From assembly GCA_014799665.1 (NCBI GenBank), contig JAAVHP010000012.1, positions 513,497 to 577,496 on the forward strand: a DNA stretch of 64,000 nt. The letters run 5' to 3'. A program made the translations under genes and the position numbers. Positions 49,929-60,161 of this stretch are shown piece after piece. The stretch is from Clostridiales bacterium. GTDB taxonomy: Bacteria; Bacillota; Clostridia; Christensenellales; Pumilibacteraceae. How positions within the stretch are numbered: position 1 is the stretch's first letter; each line of letters opens with the position of its first letter. The notes under the pieces were generated by a model, which ran no database searches, had not been told where the DNA came from, and was given only the letters and a program-made list of their open reading frames with translations.

Positions 49929-52552
49929 ACTCAAACAAAAATAAAAGCATCTGCGAAAGCGCGGTTGCCGAGGGCTTTGTTCTGTTGGAGAACGACGGGA
50001 CTTTGCCGCTTATGAAAAACGACAGAGTTGCCGTTTTCGGCAGAGCGCAATTTGAGTATATTAAGAGCGGCTCGGGCTCGGGCGGACTTGTCGTTTGTCC
50101 GTACGTAACGAACATTGGCGATGAACTTATTAAGCTCGTAAACATCGACGCTCGCACTGAGAATTATTACCGAGAGCATATAGGTGCATACCCGTACGAC
50201 AACGGGGATAATTGGGAAATTCCGCAGTCGCAAAAGGAAGCGTCGCTCGACGAAAGCTTCGTAAAAACGCTGTCGGAGGATAATGACAAGGCGATAATAG
50301 TTATTTCACGCATGTGCGGCGAGAGTTTCGACTTAAAGCCCGAAAAGGGCGGATATTATCTTACCGACGAGGAAGAAAATACGATAAAGCTCGTTTGCAG
50401 GTATTTTAAGCGTGTTTGCGTGTTGCTGAACGTCGGCAATATCATAGACATGCGGTGGGTAAAGAAGTACAACGTCGGTACGGTAGCGTACGTATGGCAA
50501 GGCGGTCAAGACGGCGGTTCCGGCGTAGCAAAAACGCTTGTCGGTAAGTATTACCCGAGTGGCAGACTTGCCGATACCATAGCCGAGAATTTATCCGACT
50601 ATCCTGCGGCGGACCGTTTCGGCAGAAAAGAGAAGAATATTCACACCGAAGATATTTATGTCGGTTACAGATATTTCGAGACGTTCGCAAAAGACACAGT
50701 TTTATATCCGTTCGGGTACGGACTGTCATATACAAAATTCGCATATACGGACATCAAAGCGAAAAAAGCGGATGATAAAACAGTAATACAAGTCACCGTT
50801 AAGAATACGGGGAATTATTTTGGCAAGGATGTCGTACAATGCTATGTCGAAAAACCGCAGGGCGAGCTCGGTAAGCCCGCCCGCGAGCTCGTCGCGTTTA
50901 AAAAAACAAAACCGTTAAAGCCCTGCGAGAGCGAAACCGTAACAATGGAGATAGAAATCGACGCGCTTGCGTCGTACGACGACGGCGGCAAAAGCGGCTT
51001 TGCGAACTGTTATGTTTTGGAAAAAGGCGAGTACGGTTTTTACGTCGGCAGTGACGTTCGAACGGCAAAGAAGGTTTTTGCGTTTTGCTTGCCGGAAACG
51101 TCGTGCGTTAAAAAATGTCGGCAAGCCGCAGCTCCGGTCGAGAAGTTCGAGAGGATCACAACAAAAGATGGCGTAACACCCATATACGAGCAAACGCCGC
51201 TCGCGGCATACGATATTAAATCGCGCATCGATAGCGAGTTGCCGCCTACAATCGAAATAACCGGCGAAAAGAGTATATCGCTTAGTGACGTCGCAAGCGG
51301 TGAACACACCGTGAACGAATATATAGCGCAATTTGACGCACCATCGCTTTGCTTACTCATGCGCGGCGAGGGAATGTCGAGTCCCAAAGCGCCGGTAAGC
51401 GGAACGGCGAGCTCATTCGGCGGGATTATGGACGTGTGGAATAAAAGCGGTATGCCCGTTATTACTACCGTAGACGGTCCGAGCGGCGTTCGTATCGCCG
51501 AAGGGAACGGTTATTCTACTTGTATTCCGACGGGTGCATTGCTCGCCGCCATGTGGTCGCCCGAAAAGATTTACGATGTTTTCGATATTTTCGCAAAAGA
51601 GCTTCGCAGCTATGGTTTGGATATAGCGCTTGCGCCCGGTATGAATATACACAGGCATGTGCTTGGCGGGCGCAATTTCGAGTATTTCTCTGAGGATCCG
51701 TTATTGACGGGCGTCAATGCCGCAGCGGTGACGAAGAGCTTTTACGACAACGGCGTAAGATGCACGCTTAAGCATTTCGCTGTAAATTCGCAAGAGCTCG
51801 AACGCGGCAAGGAGAACGAGGTTTTGAGCGAAAGGGCTCTTCGCGAGATATACTTAAAGGGCTTTGAAATAGCGGTTAAAAACGGGTGTGTGCAATATAT
51901 CATGTCATCGTATAACCGTATAAACGGTATATCCGCGGCGAGCAACTACGATCTTATAACGACTATCCTGCGAAACGAATGGGGGTATGACGGAGTAGTG
52001 ATGACCGATTGGTGGACGACCACGGACGATCTATATAACGGAACGTTTTCAAGATGCAATCTAGCGGCTATGGTAAGGGCGCAGAACGACTTGTATATGG
52101 TCACGGACGATGCTTCGGTGTATCCCGACGATATGTCGGAGGCACTAAATGAAGGAAGATTGACGGTTGGCGAGCTTCAGCGTTGCGCGAAAAACATAGC
52201 TTGTGCCGCAATCGATTCACTTTCATTCAAGGCTAACAGAAAAAGCGAAATAACGGATGTGGCGACGGGTAAACTTATCACTCGTTGCGATGGGGCGCAA
52301 TGTGCAGGCGGCATACCGTCGATCGGGAAGTATGCCGTCAAAATAACGTACTCGTGTTCGGGCGACGCTTTGGCGCAAAAAGAATTATTTGTGATCTCGG
52401 GCGGCAAAACGATACAAACGCTTTTAATAAAGGGCACCGACGGCAAAACGGATTCGCGCGTTTTCGTAGCGGAGCTGACTCCCGACGCCGTTTTATCATT
52501 TAAGGGTGCGGCGCAAATAACGCAAATCGAGATTTATACAATTAAACGGTAG
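49925..52552 (+). CDS. GH3 beta-glycosidase with inverted domain order
   Basis: An 875-residue exo-beta-glycosidase with no signal peptide, so intracellular. The order is reversed from most GH3 enzymes. Residues 1 to about 250 are the C-terminal alpha/beta sandwich domain ('AEGFVLLENDGTLPL'), then the fibronectin-III-like domain (about 265-345, 'GYGLSYTKFAYTDI'), and only then the (beta/alpha)8 catalytic domain (about 445-770) with 'TTVDGPSGVRIAE', 'LKHFAVNSQE' and the nucleophile D695 in 'GVVMTDWW'. This layout is known from Ruminococcus and related Firmicute enzymes. A further beta domain of about 100 residues ends the chain. It probably trims beta-linked Glc, Gal or related residues from imported oligosaccharides. 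Confidence 0.92.
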   Translation: MNSNKNKSICESAVAEGFVLLENDGTLPLMKNDRVAVFGRAQFEYIKSGSGSGGLVVCPYVTNIGDELIKLVNIDARTENYYREHIGAYPYDNGDNWEIPQSQKEASLDESFVKTLSEDNDKAIIVISRMCGESFDLKPEKGGYYLTDEEENTIKLVCRYFKRVCVLLNVGNIIDMRWVKKYNVGTVAYVWQGGQDGGSGVAKTLVGKYYPSGRLADTIAENLSDYPAADRFGRKEKNIHTEDIYVGYRYFETFAKDTVLYPFGYGLSYTKFAYTDIKAKKADDKTVIQVTVKNTGNYFGKDVVQCYVEKPQGELGKPARELVAFKKTKPLKPCESETVTMEIEIDALASYDDGGKSGFANCYVLEKGEYGFYVGSDVRTAKKVFAFCLPETSCVKKCRQAAAPVEKFERITTKDGVTPIYEQTPLAAYDIKSRIDSELPPTIEITGEKSISLSDVASGEHTVNEYIAQFDAPSLCLLMRGEGMSSPKAPVSGTASSFGGIMDVWNKSGMPVITTVDGPSGVRIAEGNGYSTCIPTGALLAAMWSPEKIYDVFDIFAKELRSYGLDIALAPGMNIHRHVLGGRNFEYFSEDPLLTGVNAAAVTKSFYDNGVRCTLKHFAVNSQELERGKENEVLSERALREIYLKGFEIAVKNGCVQYIMSSYNRINGISAASNYDLITTILRNEWGYDGVVMTDWWTTTDDLYNGTFSRCNLAAMVRAQNDLYMVTDDASVYPDDMSEALNEGRLTVGELQRCAKNIACAAIDSLSFKANRKSEITDVATGKLITRCDGAQCAGGIPSIGKYAVKITYSCSGDALAQKELFVISGGKTIQTLLIKGTDGKTDSRVFVAELTPDAVLSFKGAAQITQIEIYTIKR

Positions 52553-52564
52553 GAGCGTGCGTTA

Positions 52565-54460
52565 ATGAATTTTGCGATTTCGGAAAATAAGCCCAAAATA
52601 ACTCCGCGTGGCTTTTTCGAGCGGTTTTTGCATCGGCAGCTCAAGGGGCTTACGGGGCATATCGAGCAGGCGGGATATCCGTTCGACCGCGAGATATGGG
52701 GCACGGATATCATGCTCGAAAAGGACGGCAATCCCGCTTGGTGGGTGTACGAGCAGACCGCATATTGGTTGGACGGGTATGTCCGTTGCGGCATATTACT
52801 TGACGATAAAGACGTTATCGAAAGAGCGTCGAGTATAATTTATTCGGTGCTGAACAAACCCGATACTTACGGCTTTTTGGGACCGAAGTTCATGAAAGAA
52901 ACTGACGGCTGGAACCGCTGGGCGTACGTCGTTTTCTTTCGTGCGTGCATGGCGCTCTATGAATATAACGACGACGAAAAAATATTACGCGCGCTCGAAA
53001 ATCACTATTTGAGCTGTTCGGCGCGGCATAACAGGTTTCGCGACGTTATGAACGTCGAAATAATGCTGTGGCTGTACGGCAAAACGGGCAATAAGAAATT
53101 GCTCAAACTCGCCGAAACGGACTATAACGATTACAACCGCACCTGTATCGACGATAACTGCGACAGGGTGGCAATGTCCGACAAAAAGCCGTTCTCTCAC
53201 GGGGTCACGTATAACGAGTACGGTAAGCTCGGTGCGATACTGTTTACGTATACGGGCAAAAAGAAATATCTCGACGCGTCAGTCGCGGCGTTCGATAAGA
53301 TCGATAAGTATTTCATGTTGCCGTCGGGGTGTCTTTGCAGCGACGAGTTCACCGTGTCCGACGATTATATGCACAGCTACGAAACGTGCGATATATCCGA
53401 TTATACATGGTCGCTGGGGTATATGTTCGACGCGACGAAGAACGCGCATTATGCGGATAAACTCGAAAAGTGCGTGTTCAATGCGGGTATGGGGAGCGTG
53501 CTCGAAAACTTCAAGGGCTTGCAGTATTTCTCGTGCGCGAATCAGATAATAGCGGATAACAGATCCAATCATAACGATTTCTATAAGGGCAGTAAGTGGA
53601 TGAGCTACCGCCCGAACCCCGGGACGGAGTGCTGTCCGGGTAACGTCAACCGCTTCATGCCCAACTATATTCTAAACAGCGTAAAGCGTTACGGCGACGA
53701 GGTTTATATAGCGCTGTTTTGCGATGCTGATTACGAATTCGAAGATATTCGCATAATGGAAAGAACGGATTTTCCGTTCGGAGAGAGTATAACTCTCGAT
53801 ATAGCTACCGAAAAATGTTTCAAGCTTAAATTGCGTATCCCCGAATGGGCGGATAGGTACGAATTTACGGTCGGCGGAAAAGAAGTAGACGCAAAAGAGG
53901 AAGACGGTTTTGTCGACTTGGAGATATACTCCGAATGTTCGGTGCGCCTGTCATTTTCGTCGAGCATAAGCAAAGTGCAAACGCGGGGCGGGGTGTATTT
54001 TCAAAAGGGCGCGCTCGTGTACTCTCTCGGGCAAAAGGGACGACGCGAGGTGGACAAGCTCGAGCCGCGCTCTTCCGCGGAGTTCCCCGCGTACAATATG
54101 TATCCTACCGAAAAATGGAACTACGCTATAGACAAAAACGCGCCGGCACGGTTTATAGACGGCAACGGGCGCGACTTCGATTTGGATCAGGATTTGCCGC
54201 ATTTGGAGGTTTACGCATACGAGGCGAAAAGTCAACGGTTGCTCGAAGTAAACGAGATCGAAGTGACGACGGATTTATACAAAGGCGTTAAACACACCGA
54301 ATCGGGACATTATGTATTTACGCCGCCGCCGAACGGACAGCAAGAATTCTTCGACTATCCTACACTTATAAAATTGTATCCTTACGGAGCGTGTAAACTG
54401 CGTATTACCGTTTTTACCGTAATAAGCCCTTCTGCAATTTTGGGAGATATATCATGCTAA
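52565..54460 (+). CDS. GH127-type beta-L-arabinofuranosidase
   Basis: A 631-residue protein of the former DUF1680 family. The zinc/cysteine active site is visible: E273-T-C275 in 'YETCDISDYTW' and E355-C356-C357 in 'GTECCPGNVNRFMPN'. In the characterised Bifidobacterium enzyme HypBA1 the equivalent Cys417 is the nucleophile and Glu338, Cys340 and Cys418 bind zinc. The N-terminal helical barrel ('WWVYEQTAYWLDG') precedes it and a beta-sandwich follows. No signal peptide, so it acts inside the cell. It should release beta-L-arabinofuranose, though other pentoses or modified sugars are known for relatives. The last 7 bases overlap lacZ. Confidence 0.9.
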   Translation: MNFAISENKPKITPRGFFERFLHRQLKGLTGHIEQAGYPFDREIWGTDIMLEKDGNPAWWVYEQTAYWLDGYVRCGILLDDKDVIERASSIIYSVLNKPDTYGFLGPKFMKETDGWNRWAYVVFFRACMALYEYNDDEKILRALENHYLSCSARHNRFRDVMNVEIMLWLYGKTGNKKLLKLAETDYNDYNRTCIDDNCDRVAMSDKKPFSHGVTYNEYGKLGAILFTYTGKKKYLDASVAAFDKIDKYFMLPSGCLCSDEFTVSDDYMHSYETCDISDYTWSLGYMFDATKNAHYADKLEKCVFNAGMGSVLENFKGLQYFSCANQIIADNRSNHNDFYKGSKWMSYRPNPGTECCPGNVNRFMPNYILNSVKRYGDEVYIALFCDADYEFEDIRIMERTDFPFGESITLDIATEKCFKLKLRIPEWADRYEFTVGGKEVDAKEEDGFVDLEIYSECSVRLSFSSSISKVQTRGGVYFQKGALVYSLGQKGRREVDKLEPRSSAEFPAYNMYPTEKWNYAIDKNAPARFIDGNGRDFDLDQDLPHLEVYAYEAKSQRLLEVNEIEVTTDLYKGVKHTESGHYVFTPPPNGQQEFFDYPTLIKLYPYGACKLRITVFTVISPSAILGDISC

Positions 54461-57255
54461 AACCTTATTACAAACAAACGCAAAGCGTAAACACAGAGCT
54501 CGCACGCAGCTACTACGTGCCGTTTTCAGATAGCGACAAAAAGTCTTACGACCGCGAGGACAGCAGTCGTTTTACATCGCTTAACGGCACGTGGAAAATA
54601 ACGGCGTACGACAGCGTTCTCGACGTGCCCGACGACTTTTACAATTTCGACGGGGCAAATGAAATCCCCGTGCCGAGCTGTGTGCAGTATTACGGGTACG
54701 ACTATTTTCAGTACACGAATACGCGCTTCCCGTTTCCGTTCGACCCACCGCACGTGCCCGCGAAAAATCCCGCGTATCAATATACGCGCTATTTCGACTG
54801 CGAGAAAACGACGGATAAAACGTACATAGTATTTGAGGGTGTGGACAGTGCGTTTTATCTTTACGTAAACGGCAAAGAGGTCGGGTACAGTCAAATATCC
54901 CACCGCATAAGCGAGTTCGATATAACAGAGTACGTTAAAGCGGGCAAGAACAAAATAGACGTTTTAGTGCTCAAATGGAATAAAGGCAGTTATCTCGAAG
55001 ATCAGGACAAACTGCGGTTCACGGGCATATTCCGTGACGTGTATATATTGCGCCGCCCCGAGCAGCACATTACCGACTATAAGATAGAAACGAGCATACA
55101 AGATAACGACGGCATTGTTACCGTAACGAATAAGAGCGATATACAAATAACGGTAGATTTCAACGGCGAGCAAAAGCAAGTAAAACCGAAAGAAAAGGCG
55201 ACTTTTACCGTAAAAAACGCAAAGCTGTGGAGTGCCGAAACGCCCTATCTCTATGATATGGCTTTATCCGCAAACGGCGAAGTTATATATAACCGCGTGG
55301 GCATACGCACTAGCGAAGTAAAAGACGGCATTTATCTCTTTAACGGTAAGCCCATAAAATTCAGAGGCGTAAACCGTCACGACATGCACCCCGAAAAGGG
55401 CTATGCCGTTAACAAAGAGGATATGTTAAGCGACATACTCTTAATGAAGTCGCTCAATGTAAACGCAATACGCACATCGCATTATCCGTCGAGCCCTTTG
55501 CTTTACGAAATGTGCGACGAGTATGGACTGTATGTGATGAGCGAGTCCGATCTCGAAAGTCACGGTAGCGTAAACTGCTACGGCGGCTACGACGGGGAAT
55601 TCCATAAGCTAATAGCCGACAATAAAGAGTTCGAGCGGAGCACCGTCGAGCGCAATGTATGCAACGTCGAGGAGCATAAAAACTTCTCGTGCGTCGTCAT
55701 GTGGTCGCTCGGCAACGAGGCGGGCTGGGGAACTAATTTCAAGACCGCACTGAAAGAGATAAGAAAGATAGATAATAGACCCGTCCACTACGAAAACATT
55801 TGGAGCATAAGCAACACCGACGAATATTACGCCGCAGGCATGGACGTGGTGAGCAGAATGTACCCGCATCCGGAGTGGATGACGAAGGACTACATAAACG
55901 ATAAAAAGGAAACGCGTCCGCTTGTATTATGCGAGTACGCTCACGCCATGGGTAACGGTCCGGGCGGGCTGAAAGAGTATTGGGATATAATGGAAAGCTC
56001 GGATAGGTTCATGGGCGGCTTTATATGGGAGTGGGCGGACCACGGCGTAAAGTACGGGAACGGCTTTAAGTACGGCGGCGACTTCGGCGAGTATCTGCAC
56101 GACGGGAATTTCTGCGTGGACGGAATAGTTTCGCCCGACAGAAAGATAAAAGCGGGCACAAAGCAAATGAAGTATTATTACCAACCGCTTAAATTCGAGA
56201 GAAAGGACGACACACTCATAATAACAAACAAAAACTACTTTAAGACCGAAACGGGCGAGCTCGATATAAACGGCAAAACTCAAAGCGTTTGCATATCGCC
56301 GCGCTCGTGCATAAGCATAAAGATTACGAACGGTGATATACAAGCGCGTTACAGCGTAGACGGTAACGAAGTAGCGCACGCGCAGTTTTTGACGGAAAAT
56401 CAAAAGCAAAGCGAATTCAAACCCGTAGAAATAAAGCCCGAACAACACGGGCATTTATTGAGCGTCACCGCGGGCAAGAACAAGTACGAAATAGACGTGC
56501 AATGCGGCGAGATAGAAAAGGCGGAAGCAAACGGAAAAGAATACGGGCGAATAAAGCTCAACGTTTGGCGCGCGCCGATAGACAACGACATGTATATAAA
56601 AAACAAGTGGAACGCGCTGTTCTTGAAGTATGCAAGACCGTATGTAAGGGATTATGTAGTAACTGACAATTCCGTCGAGTTCGATATTGTCATGTCTGCC
56701 GACAGTCTTAAACCGATACTCAAAGGCAAGATAAAATACACATTCTCGGATAACGGCGTGAGTATAGCTTTCGGCTACGAGCAGACCGATGTAGTTAACT
56801 TTGAGTTTTTGCCGAGGATAGGCTTTGCGTTAAAGCTCGATAAGTCTTTCGATAAACTTCGCTACAACGCGTACGGCGACGACGAAACGTATTCGGATAT
56901 GTACGAATACGCATTCAAGGGCGAATACGAAAGATGTGTAAAAGACCAATATAAACACTACGTAAAGCCGCAGGAGTGCGGCAGTCATTATTTGTCCAAC
57001 TACGCCGAAGTGAGCGACGGACAGCACGTAGTAAGAGTAGAGGGCATGAACTCGTTCTCGTGTTTGCCGTATAGCGCCGAGCAGATAGAGAGCGCAAAGC
57101 ACGACTACGAGCTGCCGACGAGCGACGGCACGTATTTATGCGCCGACTACTGCATGAGCGGGCTGGGCACGGGCGCATGCGGACCGTTGCCGCACGAAAA
57201 ATACAGAACGCCGAAAAAGGGCAAGGGTAATATAGTATTTTCTTTCAAAGGATAA
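54454..57255 (+). CDS. lacZ: GH2 beta-galactosidase (LacZ type)
   Basis: A 933-residue cytoplasmic glycosidase with the full LacZ layout: jelly-roll domain, two Ig-like domains, TIM barrel and C-terminal beta-sandwich ('Bgal_small_N' like). The acid/base is E422 in 'MWSLGNEAGWG', and the nucleophile is E494 in 'LCEYAHAMGNGPGG'. Other landmarks are 'FRGVNRHDMHPEKG' and 'NAIRTSHYPSSP'. It is about 90 residues shorter than E. coli LacZ. It splits beta-galactosides and feeds the gal genes downstream. It starts inside the end of the GH127 gene (ATGCTAA overlap). Confidence 0.93.
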   Translation: MLKPYYKQTQSVNTELARSYYVPFSDSDKKSYDREDSSRFTSLNGTWKITAYDSVLDVPDDFYNFDGANEIPVPSCVQYYGYDYFQYTNTRFPFPFDPPHVPAKNPAYQYTRYFDCEKTTDKTYIVFEGVDSAFYLYVNGKEVGYSQISHRISEFDITEYVKAGKNKIDVLVLKWNKGSYLEDQDKLRFTGIFRDVYILRRPEQHITDYKIETSIQDNDGIVTVTNKSDIQITVDFNGEQKQVKPKEKATFTVKNAKLWSAETPYLYDMALSANGEVIYNRVGIRTSEVKDGIYLFNGKPIKFRGVNRHDMHPEKGYAVNKEDMLSDILLMKSLNVNAIRTSHYPSSPLLYEMCDEYGLYVMSESDLESHGSVNCYGGYDGEFHKLIADNKEFERSTVERNVCNVEEHKNFSCVVMWSLGNEAGWGTNFKTALKEIRKIDNRPVHYENIWSISNTDEYYAAGMDVVSRMYPHPEWMTKDYINDKKETRPLVLCEYAHAMGNGPGGLKEYWDIMESSDRFMGGFIWEWADHGVKYGNGFKYGGDFGEYLHDGNFCVDGIVSPDRKIKAGTKQMKYYYQPLKFERKDDTLIITNKNYFKTETGELDINGKTQSVCISPRSCISIKITNGDIQARYSVDGNEVAHAQFLTENQKQSEFKPVEIKPEQHGHLLSVTAGKNKYEIDVQCGEIEKAEANGKEYGRIKLNVWRAPIDNDMYIKNKWNALFLKYARPYVRDYVVTDNSVEFDIVMSADSLKPILKGKIKYTFSDNGVSIAFGYEQTDVVNFEFLPRIGFALKLDKSFDKLRYNAYGDDETYSDMYEYAFKGEYERCVKDQYKHYVKPQECGSHYLSNYAEVSDGQHVVRVEGMNSFSCLPYSAEQIESAKHDYELPTSDGTYLCADYCMSGLGTGACGPLPHEKYRTPKKGKGNIVFSFKG

Positions 57256-57259
57256 ATCG

Positions 57260-57982
57260 ATGCACATAATCATAACAAAAGACTACGACGAGCTTAGCGA
57301 GAAAGCGGCTCGGATAATAATAGAAACGGTTCGGCAAAAACCTAACGCCGTTCTGGGCTTAGCTACGGGAACAACACCGCTCGGACTGTACAAAAATCTT
57401 ATTGCCGACCACAAAGAGAACGGGACAAGCTATAAGAATATTCGCACCGTCAATCTCGACGAATACAAAGGGCTACCCGCAACACACCCCCAAAGCTATG
57501 CGTATTTCATGCGGAAGAATCTATTCGACCATATAGATATAGACATAGCTAACACCTACATAGAAAACGGTGTAGCAACGGATGAACAAGCCGAATGCGA
57601 GCGATACGACGAAATACTCGAAAAGCTCCCGAGAGAGATACAACTATTGGGCTTGGGCAGTAACGGACATATAGCGTTCAACGAACCGGGGACAAGCTTC
57701 GAGAGTACGACGCATGTAGTGACACTTGCCGAAAGTACAATAAAGGATAACGCACGACTTTTTAACGATATATCCGAAGTGCCGAGAAAAGCATACACTA
57801 TGGGCTTGAAAAGCATAATGCAAGCGAAGAAGATAATCGTGCTCGCAAACGGACTGAACAAAGCCGAAATAGTGTCGAAACTTATGTACGGTAAACCAAG
57901 CGAGGAATTGCCCGCAAGCATATTGTATAACCACAAGGACTGTACTGTAATATTAGACCAAGAGGCGGCGAGCAGATTATGA
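57260..57982 (+). CDS. nagB: Glucosamine-6-phosphate deaminase
   Basis: Converts glucosamine 6-phosphate to fructose 6-phosphate and ammonia. 'ATGTTPLGLY' binds phosphate, 'TVNLDEYKGL' has the proton-abstracting Asp, and 'LGLGSNGHIAFNEPG' has the active-site His. Length 240 is typical for the short Bacillota form. It starts four bases after lacZ and overlaps the deacetylase gene by ATGA. No nagA is present; the next gene could take its role. Confidence 0.94.
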   Translation: MHIIITKDYDELSEKAARIIIETVRQKPNAVLGLATGTTPLGLYKNLIADHKENGTSYKNIRTVNLDEYKGLPATHPQSYAYFMRKNLFDHIDIDIANTYIENGVATDEQAECERYDEILEKLPREIQLLGLGSNGHIAFNEPGTSFESTTHVVTLAESTIKDNARLFNDISEVPRKAYTMGLKSIMQAKKIIVLANGLNKAEIVSKLMYGKPSEELPASILYNHKDCTVILDQEAASRL

Positions 57983-58824
57983 AATTGAATGATAAAGCAA
58001 TAAAATACATACCCGACGGAACGGAACAAACAAAAGCTATAAGCCGTACCACACACCTCTGTATCGCTGCGCATCAGGACGATATAGAGTTTATGGCGTT
58101 CAGTCCCATGGCGGAATGCTTTGGAAGCAAAGACAAATGGTTTTGCGGCGTGGTAACTACCGACGGCGCGGGATCTCCTCGAAACGGCTTGTATGCAAAT
58201 TACACTGACGAGGACATGAAAGCAATACGCATAACCGAGCAAAAGAAAGCGGCGACTGTAGGCGAATACACCGCGCAAATTCTACTTGGTTATTCTTCTT
58301 CGCAAGTAAAGGATAAAAATAACGAAAGCGTTATAAACGATTATGTGGAAATATTAAAATCGACAAAGCCCAAATACGTGTATATCCATAACCTCGCGGA
58401 TAAGCACGAAACCCACGTGGCAACGGCAGTTAAAGCCATTAAAGCAATGCGCCGGCTCGACGACAAAGACAAACCGAAAAAGGTTTACGGTTGTGAAGTG
58501 TGGCGTGACTTGGATTGGCTCAACGACGATGAAAAAATAATTATGGATTGCAGTCGCCATCAAAACCTTGCGAGAGCTTTATCTTCCGTGTTCGACAGTC
58601 AGATAGCCGGCGGCAAACGGTATGACATTGCCGTGGAGGGCAGACGGAATGCTAACGCCACGTTCGGGCAAAGCCATTCGTGCGATACATACACGGCGTT
58701 AAACTACGCTATGGATTTGACTCCGCTCATTCACAATGATACAATAGATATAGCCGAGTACATTACGGCGTATATACAACGTTTTAAGGACAGTGTAACC
58801 GACACCTTAAAGGACTTACTATGA
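57979..58824 (+). CDS. PIG-L/LmbE-family zinc deacetylase
   Basis: A 281-residue N-acetyl-sugar deacetylase. The N-terminal metal motif is AHQDD (A31-H-Q-D-D35; usually AHPDD), with the distal His pair in 'YIHNLADKHETHVAT'. No signal peptide, so it is intracellular. Family members remove acetyl from N-acetylglucosamine units in GPI precursors, mycothiol or bacillithiol, and archaeal relatives act on chitobiose. Translational coupling to nagB on one side and galT on the other suggests it makes free amino sugar for deamination. The specific substrate is inferred. Confidence 0.88.
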   Translation: MKLNDKAIKYIPDGTEQTKAISRTTHLCIAAHQDDIEFMAFSPMAECFGSKDKWFCGVVTTDGAGSPRNGLYANYTDEDMKAIRITEQKKAATVGEYTAQILLGYSSSQVKDKNNESVINDYVEILKSTKPKYVYIHNLADKHETHVATAVKAIKAMRRLDDKDKPKKVYGCEVWRDLDWLNDDEKIIMDCSRHQNLARALSSVFDSQIAGGKRYDIAVEGRRNANATFGQSHSCDTYTALNYAMDLTPLIHNDTIDIAEYITAYIQRFKDSVTDTLKDLL

Positions 58825-60161
58825 CCGACCTACGGCAAATACAAGACTTAATACAATACGCGAAAGAGCGTTTGGGACTTGACACGCGCGACGAAATGTA
58901 CGTCAAGAACAGGCTGCTCGAACTCGACGACGAGGACGCCGTTTTCGGCGCGCTGTCACTCATGCCGTCCGAAATAGATAAGCGTTTTAAGGATATTCTC
59001 GAAACCAAAGGCAGTAAAGCCGCGACCGATTGGTTTTACAGATACTGTGTAAGCAACAAGTACGTTAAACGCGACGAGCTGGATAAAAACCCCCGCTTCG
59101 ACGCAAGCAACGGACTTACCGTAACCATCAATAAAGCGAAGCCCGAATTCAAAGACCCGAACAAAGCGAAAGCAGGTAACAGCGTGGACGGCGGTTTTGC
59201 CAAGTGCGTTATTTGTCGCGAGAACGAAGGGTACGGCGCAAGGCACAAGCGCAATCTTCGCACGGTATCTATAACGCTCGGCGGCAAACAATGGTTTTGG
59301 CAGTATTCGCCGTACGGGTATTTCAACGAGCATGGAATCGCAGTAAACTGCGAGCATACCCCCATGCACGTAGACAGACAAACGCTTGAAAACCTAATGG
59401 ACTTTGTAGACCTTTTCCCGCACTACTTTATAGGCTGTAATGCGGCTTTACAGAGGATAGGCGGTAGCGTGCTTGCACACGATCACTACCAAGGCGGCGG
59501 AGAGGTGTTGCCGCTACACAAGGCGAAGATAAAAACCGAAGTAAAGGACAAACAGTATCCGACCGCAACGGCAGGTATACTCGATTGGCCGGGAACGGTC
59601 ATACGGATAAAAAGCAAAGACCGCAACGAGGTTATAGATATAGCGGATAGAATACGGCAAGCATGGGTAGAGTACAACGATCCCGCGCTCGGCATCATAG
59701 CAAAGGACGAAAACGGCGTGCATAACGCCGTAAGTCCGACTGTCGTAAAAAGCGCGGACGGCTACGAAATGAACGTTATACTGCGCAGTAATATAACGAG
59801 CGAAAAGTATCCCGACGGCGTGTTCCACGCTCATCCCGAATACCATTCCGTAAAGAAAGAGAGTATAGGCTTAATAGAAGCGCAGGGCTTGTTCATACTG
59901 CCGGGAAGGCTGGAAAGCGAGCTTGCCGAACTGGAAAAGTTTATTGAACATAAAAAGCCGCTACCGCCCGAATATGCACAGTTCAAGCTCGTGTACGACG
60001 AAACGAAGAAGCTGTACGAGAGTGGAAAGTTCAAAACCGTTCATGCCGCCATGCAAGAGGAATTGGGCAGTATTTGTTACAGGATACTGCAAAATACGGC
60101 GGTGTTCAAAGACGAAAAGGATATGTTGGAATTTTTAAGTAGTGCGGGGTTTGAGATATGA
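58821..60161 (+). CDS. galT: UDP-glucose--hexose-1-phosphate uridylyltransferase, class II
   Basis: Second enzyme of the Leloir pathway: exchanges UMP between UDP-glucose and galactose 1-phosphate. The 446-residue protein is the long Firmicute class-II form. The active-site stretch is 'GGSVLAHDHYQGGGEVLPL', with the uridylylated histidine of the HxH pair. 'HPEYHSVKKESIGLIEAQGLFILPGRL' is also typical. It overlaps the deacetylase and galK genes by four bases each. Confidence 0.95.
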   Translation: MTDLRQIQDLIQYAKERLGLDTRDEMYVKNRLLELDDEDAVFGALSLMPSEIDKRFKDILETKGSKAATDWFYRYCVSNKYVKRDELDKNPRFDASNGLTVTINKAKPEFKDPNKAKAGNSVDGGFAKCVICRENEGYGARHKRNLRTVSITLGGKQWFWQYSPYGYFNEHGIAVNCEHTPMHVDRQTLENLMDFVDLFPHYFIGCNAALQRIGGSVLAHDHYQGGGEVLPLHKAKIKTEVKDKQYPTATAGILDWPGTVIRIKSKDRNEVIDIADRIRQAWVEYNDPALGIIAKDENGVHNAVSPTVVKSADGYEMNVILRSNITSEKYPDGVFHAHPEYHSVKKESIGLIEAQGLFILPGRLESELAELEKFIEHKKPLPPEYAQFKLVYDETKKLYESGKFKTVHAAMQEELGSICYRILQNTAVFKDEKDMLEFLSSAGFEI

